From Candidatus Methanophagaceae archaeon (GTDB lineage Archaea; Halobacteriota; Syntropharchaeia; Alkanophagales; Methanospirareceae): a DNA stretch of 64,000 bases. The stretch is from positions 17,618-81,617 of the forward strand of contig PQXC01000010.1 of the NCBI GenBank assembly GCA_003194435.1, written 5' to 3'. Positions within the stretch are counted from its first letter, which is position 1; the number at the start of each line of letters is the position of its first letter. Both the position numbers and the translations under genes were made by a program. Below the pieces are notes generated by a model. The model was not told where the DNA came from and made no database searches. It saw only the letters and a program-made list of their open reading frames with translations. Positions 61,140 to 64,000 of this stretch are shown here, piece by piece.

Positions 61140-61904
61140 ATGGCAGAAGCGGAAGCAGAATTGAAGAGCAGAATTCTTAGGTTACTTGAGGAAGACCGTG
61201 AGTTCAGGCTGAGCGTAGCCGGGCTTGTCGGCTTTAAAGAGGTTCTTGAGAGGCTAGAGGAGCACGACCGCAAATTCGATGAGATCCTGGCAACGCTTGC
61301 GGAGCATAGTAGGCGCTTTGAGGAGCACGACCGCAAGTTCGATGAGATCCTGGCAACGCTTGCGGAGCATAGTAGGCGCTTTGAGGAGCACGACCGCAAG
61401 TTCGATGAGATCCTTGGCAGGCTGGAGGAACATGACCGTAAGTTCAATGAGATCCTTGGCAGGCTGGAGGAGCACGACCGGCGCTTTGAGGAGCATGCCC
61501 GAATGTTAAATGGGTTAGACCTGAAGATAGAGGCTTTGGGTTCGAGATGGGGTATTTTCAGCGAGCAGGCTTTCAGAGAGGGTATGAAAAGCATTGTCGA
61601 GCAGTATTTCGGTGGCGAGGTGGAAAGATGGATTACTGATGATGAGGAAGGCATCGTCTTCGGGCACCCATCAAAAGTCGAAGTTGATTTGATTGTAAAA
61701 GATGGTGAGCATATACTCATTGAGATAAAGTCGAGCATACATAAAAGCGATGTCACCGAGCTGTTAAGGGAGGGGATATTATACGAGAAAGTGAAGGGCG
61801 TGAAGCCAAAGCTCGCTATCATCTCTCCCTTCGTTGAGCCTGATGCGAAAAAGGAGGCGGAATTCCACGGCATTCCTGTCTTCACTCGCACTTCGTTAAA
61901 GTAA
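61140..61904 (+). CDS. Coiled-coil repeat protein with C-terminal PD-(D/E)XK-type nuclease fold (DUF3782-like)
   Basis: The 254-residue protein starts with a helical region carrying repeats of LEEHDRKFDEIL type (residues about 38-120). Its C-terminal 130 residues include WGIFSEQAFREGMKSIVEQY, then EVDLIVKDGEHILIEIKSSI, in which D-(x)n-ExK form a PD-(D/E)XK-like core, and VTELLREGILYEKVKGVKPK. DUF3782-type proteins in archaea share this build and are often multi-copy; their function is unknown. The repeat copies are nearly identical at DNA level, a sign of recent expansion. Confidence 0.78.
   Translation: MAEAEAELKSRILRLLEEDREFRLSVAGLVGFKEVLERLEEHDRKFDEILATLAEHSRRFEEHDRKFDEILATLAEHSRRFEEHDRKFDEILGRLEEHDRKFNEILGRLEEHDRRFEEHARMLNGLDLKIEALGSRWGIFSEQAFREGMKSIVEQYFGGEVERWITDDEEGIVFGHPSKVEVDLIVKDGEHILIEIKSSIHKSDVTELLREGILYEKVKGVKPKLAIISPFVEPDAKKEAEFHGIPVFTRTSLK
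61257..61500 (+). repeat. In-frame tandem repeats (63 bp, then about 42 bp)
   Basis: Two almost identical 63-bp units start at 61257 and 61320 and begin GAGGAGCACGACCGCAA. Three shorter units follow. They encode LEEHDRKFDEILATLAEHSR and shorter versions (LEEHDRKFDEILGR). All units stay in frame, extending the coiled coil in whole heptad-compatible steps. They are part of the coding gene and not a CRISPR array. Confidence 0.85.
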
Positions 61905-61922
61905 GATTATAGAGGATGGAAA

Positions 61923-62015
61923 ATGAGCGTAGGAATCGTGGCAATTATTCCTAACGAGAAGAACAGGACGCAGGAAGAACTGATAAGGAAATTTGGCTGT
62001 GTGAAGATGGATTGA
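61923..62015 (+). CDS. Very short ORF (30 residues), uncertain
   Basis: ATG 61923 follows AGAGGATGGA, a fair ribosome-binding sequence, and encodes MSVGIVAIIPNEKNRTQEEL and ten more residues to a stop. It could be a real micro-protein or a fossil. It lies between the DUF3782-like gene and the HdrA fusion. I recognise no homologs from the sequence alone. Confidence 0.2.
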   Translation: MSVGIVAIIPNEKNRTQEELIRKFGCVKMD

Positions 62016-62036
62016 TTTTCACTGAGGCATTAAAAC

Positions 62037-64000
62037 ATGAAAATCGGCGTCTATGTGTGTCATTGTGGGACGAATATAGCGGCAACGGTGGATGTGAAGG
62101 AGGTGGCGGAGTTTGCAAAGACCCTGCCCGATGTCGCTATTGCACGCGATTATGTTTATATGTGCTCAGACCCCGGTCAGGACTTGATAAAGAATGATAT
62201 TCGGACTGAGAAACTTGACCGTGTGGTCGTTGCTTCCTGCTCACCGCGGATGCATGAAGTAACGTTCAGGCATGCATGTGAGGAAGCGGGCTTGAATGGC
62301 TATTGCATGGAGATGGCGAATATAAGGGAGCAATGCAGCTGGGTTCATACTGACCGTGAAAAGGCGACGGAGAAGGCGAAGGAGCTGGTTGCGAGTGCAG
62401 TTGCAAAGGCATCATTATTACAGCCTCTGGAGCCCATGCGGGCGGGTGTAACACCTTCTGCACTGGTAATAGGCGGTGGGATTGCGGGTATACAATGTGC
62501 ACTGGACATAGCAGATGCGGGATTCGAGGTGTATTTGGTGGAGCGAGAGCCTTCTATCGGTGGACACATGGCTCAACTGGACAAGACCTTCCCCACTCTC
62601 GATTGCTCTGCCTGCATACTAACACCGAAGATGGTGGATGTGGCACGCCATGAAAAGATAAAACTCATCACCTATGCGGAGGTTGAGAGTGTTGAGGGCT
62701 ATGTGGGCAATTTCAGAGTGCGTATAAGGAAGAAGCCACGCTACATTGATGAGAGTAAATGCACAGGCTGTGGTGAATGTGCAAAGGTATGTCCGGTGAA
62801 GGATGTTATACCGAACGATTTCGAACTGGGACTCACGAAGAGGGGTGCGTTGTATATCCCATTCCCACAGGCTATCCCATTGGTGTATACAATAGACAAG
62901 ATAGAAGGTACGCCACCATGCCGATTGGGCTGTCCCGCGGGTGTGAATGTGCAGGGCTATATCGCATTGATCGCCCAGGGGAGATACAAGGAAGCGGTAG
63001 ATTTGATAAGAGAGACGAATCCTCTACCCGCAGTTTGTGGGCATGTATGCACACATCCATGCGAATCTGTCTGTAATCGAGCTGCAATTGACGAGCCCGT
63101 AGCGATAAAGGCATTGAAAAGGTTCGCAACCGACAATATAGCTGATACAGAATATATAGATGCATCAGCCGGTGAGGAGGTGGAGGAGCGGAGTGAGAAG
63201 ATAGCGATTATCGGGGCAGGTCCCGCGGGTCTCACGGCAGGCTATTACCTTGCGAGAGCGGGTTATAAAGTGCAGGTATTTGAGAAGTTGCCAGTCGCGG
63301 GCGGTATGCTCACAGCAGGAATACCGCATTACAGGCTGCCACGTGCAGTATTAAGGAAGGATATAGAGTATATCAAGCGTAAATGCGGTGGGAGAATGGA
63401 GATAGAGACAGGAAAGGCGATAGATAAAAACGCTTTTACGAGACTCATGGAAGAATACGACGCCATTTGTATCTCTGTTGGTGCAGATAAGAGCAGGAAA
63501 CTCGGTATTGAGGGTGAAGAACTGAAAGGAGTGGTTCACGGCGTTGATTTCCTCCGGGAATTGAATTTCAGGCTGGATAAAGCGGGTACGAGGGAGGTGG
63601 AGATGGAGATAGGGCACAAAGTGGCGGTGATAGGAGGTGGGGATGCGGCAGTAGATGCAGCGAGATGCGCTCTACGGCTGGGTGCTGAAGTGACAATAAT
63701 ATACAGACGAACACGTGAAGAGATGCCAGCACGTGAAGATGAGCTGCGAGATGCCGAGGATGAGGGTGTGCAACTCCTATATTTAGCATCACCGAGCAGG
63801 ATAATTGGTAGTGAGCGAGTGGAGGCGCTGGAATGCCTCAGGATGAAGCTGGGCGAGCCAGATGAATCAGGCAGGAGAAGACCGATACCTGTTGAGGGCT
63901 CGGAGTTCATTCTTGATGTGGATACAGTAATAGTGGCGATAGGGCAGCAATCATGGCTTGAATTCCTGGAGGGCAGTGGTATAGATACAGAGGGTGGGAG
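62037..64000 (+). CDS. HdrA-like flavoprotein fused to a GltD/NfnB-like domain (3' end missing)
   Basis: At least 654 residues are visible. Residues 1-140 are the HdrA N-terminal domain ([19 protein letters not shown]). The HdrA FAD module follows ([20 protein letters not shown] near 143; [17 protein letters not shown] near 183). A ferredoxin motif [16 protein letters not shown] lies near 241. At residue about 294 a GltD-type region begins: [32 protein letters not shown] motif [19 protein letters not shown] near 387 and NAD(P) motif [14 protein letters not shown] near 529. HdrA bifurcates electrons (known for methanogens); the GltD part may add NAD(P)H as donor or acceptor (inference). The frame is unbroken to the window end. 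Confidence 0.88.
   Translation, partial: MKIGVYVCHCGTNIAATVDVKEVAEFAKTLPDVAIARDYVYMCSDPGQDLIKNDIRTEKLDRVVVASCSPRMHEVTFRHACEEAGLNGYCMEMANIREQCSWVHTDREKATEKAKELVASAVAKASLLQPLEPMRAGVTPSALVIGGGIAGIQCALDIADAGFEVYLVEREPSIGGHMAQLDKTFPTLDCSACILTPKMVDVARHEKIKLITYAEVESVEGYVGNFRVRIRKKPRYIDESKCTGCGECAKVCPVKDVIPNDFELGLTKRGALYIPFPQAIPLVYTIDKIEGTPPCRLGCPAGVNVQGYIALIAQGRYKEAVDLIRETNPLPAVCGHVCTHPCESVCNRAAIDEPVAIKALKRFATDNIADTEYIDASAGEEVEERSEKIAIIGAGPAGLTAGYYLARAGYKVQVFEKLPVAGGMLTAGIPHYRLPRAVLRKDIEYIKRKCGGRMEIETGKAIDKNAFTRLMEEYDAICISVGADKSRKLGIEGEELKGVVHGVDFLRELNFRLDKAGTREVEMEIGHKVAVIGGGDAAVDAARCALRLGAEVTIIYRRTREEMPAREDELRDAEDEGVQLLYLASPSRIIGSERVEALECLRMKLGEPDESGRRRPIPVEGSEFILDVDTVIVAIGQQSWLEFLEGSGIDTEGG

Noticed and set aside
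61257..61500. Possible CRISPR array from the repeated 63-bp units
   Set aside because: The units are in frame inside an open coding gene, adjacent with no unique spacers, and encode a coiled-coil heptad pattern.
60791..61891. 366-residue minus-strand open frame
   Set aside because: It is antisense to the alcohol dehydrogenase 3' end and the repeat protein; its SSLPRISLNLRSC repeats only mirror the plus-strand repeats.

Overview
The window is a densely coded archaeal chromosome segment. Archaeal traits include an archaeal-type AdoMet synthetase, RadA, LonB, a histone, family B DNA polymerase, A-type ATP synthase subunits H, E, F and K, Cbf5, the S13-S4-S11-Rpo3 cluster, TATA-box promoters with short or no leaders, and a PGF-CTERM-like protein tail. 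Genes for F420 (CofC) and probably F430 (a CfbC/NifH-like protein) synthesis, an HdrA fusion, HdrD-like proteins and an FrhB-like protein point to a euryarchaeon with methanogen-type cofactors. My inference is the ANME-1 / Syntrophoarchaeum / Alkanophagales neighbourhood, or possibly Archaeoglobi. No mcr gene lies here, so this is not proven. A bifunctional di-myo-inositol-phosphate synthesis enzyme hints at a thermophilic or salt-adapted lifestyle.

Layout. 1-4.9 kb: an ABC exporter operon with its ArsR-type regulator, then AdoMet synthetase, a CNNM/CBS membrane protein and TyrRS. 5-10.7 kb: tRNA-Leu, a 910-residue GltD-ferredoxin-HdrD fusion, a PAC2-like protein and RqcH. 10.7-17.8 kb: YjbQ, RaSEA, DUF72, ATP synthase H-E-F, RadA, CBS protein, phosphoglycerate mutase and ferredoxin. 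17.9-22.5 kb: a branched-chain amino acid uptake system with an abnormal livK/livH junction. 22.5-29.6 kb: tRNA-Ser(GCT), a divergent cis-prenyltransferase, RimI, Ndk, CfbC-like, LonB, a protein of unknown function, FtsY and histone. 29.7-35.5 kb: PolB, an RCK/USP protein with a Kef-type antiporter, and a tRNA thiolation enzyme. 35.6-44.6 kb: IS relics, the inositol-phosphate enzyme, an HdrD-like/FAD-dehydrogenase pair, an aminotransferase, and a divergent FrhB-like/AOR pair.

44.6-46.0 kb is a decayed accessory patch: a 107-bp MITE-like element and a broken TPR/Ser-Thr kinase gene, ending at tRNA-Gln. 46.1-50.2 kb holds RibH, a protein with three PWY-type repeats, a convergent coiled-coil HTH protein coupled to a thrombospondin-type-3 surface protein, and a DUF5658 protein. 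50.3-58.1 kb holds Cbf5, a tRNA-Ser(GGA) with extra bases in its anticodon loop, the ribosomal/Rpo3 cluster, CofC, IlvE, AtpK with a small membrane protein, a regulator and a B12-type radical SAM protein. 58.1-59.8 kb is a second accessory patch: a broken PHP gene, a UPF0175/DUF3368 toxin-antitoxin pair inside a 16-bp direct repeat, and a truncated UbiA gene. The window ends with an iron alcohol dehydrogenase, a repeat-bearing PD-(D/E)XK-type protein and a truncated HdrA-GltD fusion.

The main functional theme is electron transfer. Two GltD-like flavoproteins fused to Hdr modules, an HdrD-like/FAD dehydrogenase pair, AOR with FrhB, an iron alcohol dehydrogenase and a small ferredoxin could together link oxidation of organic acids, aldehydes or alcohols to ferredoxin, NAD(P)H, F420 and thiol/disulfide carriers. 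That network is inference from gene content.
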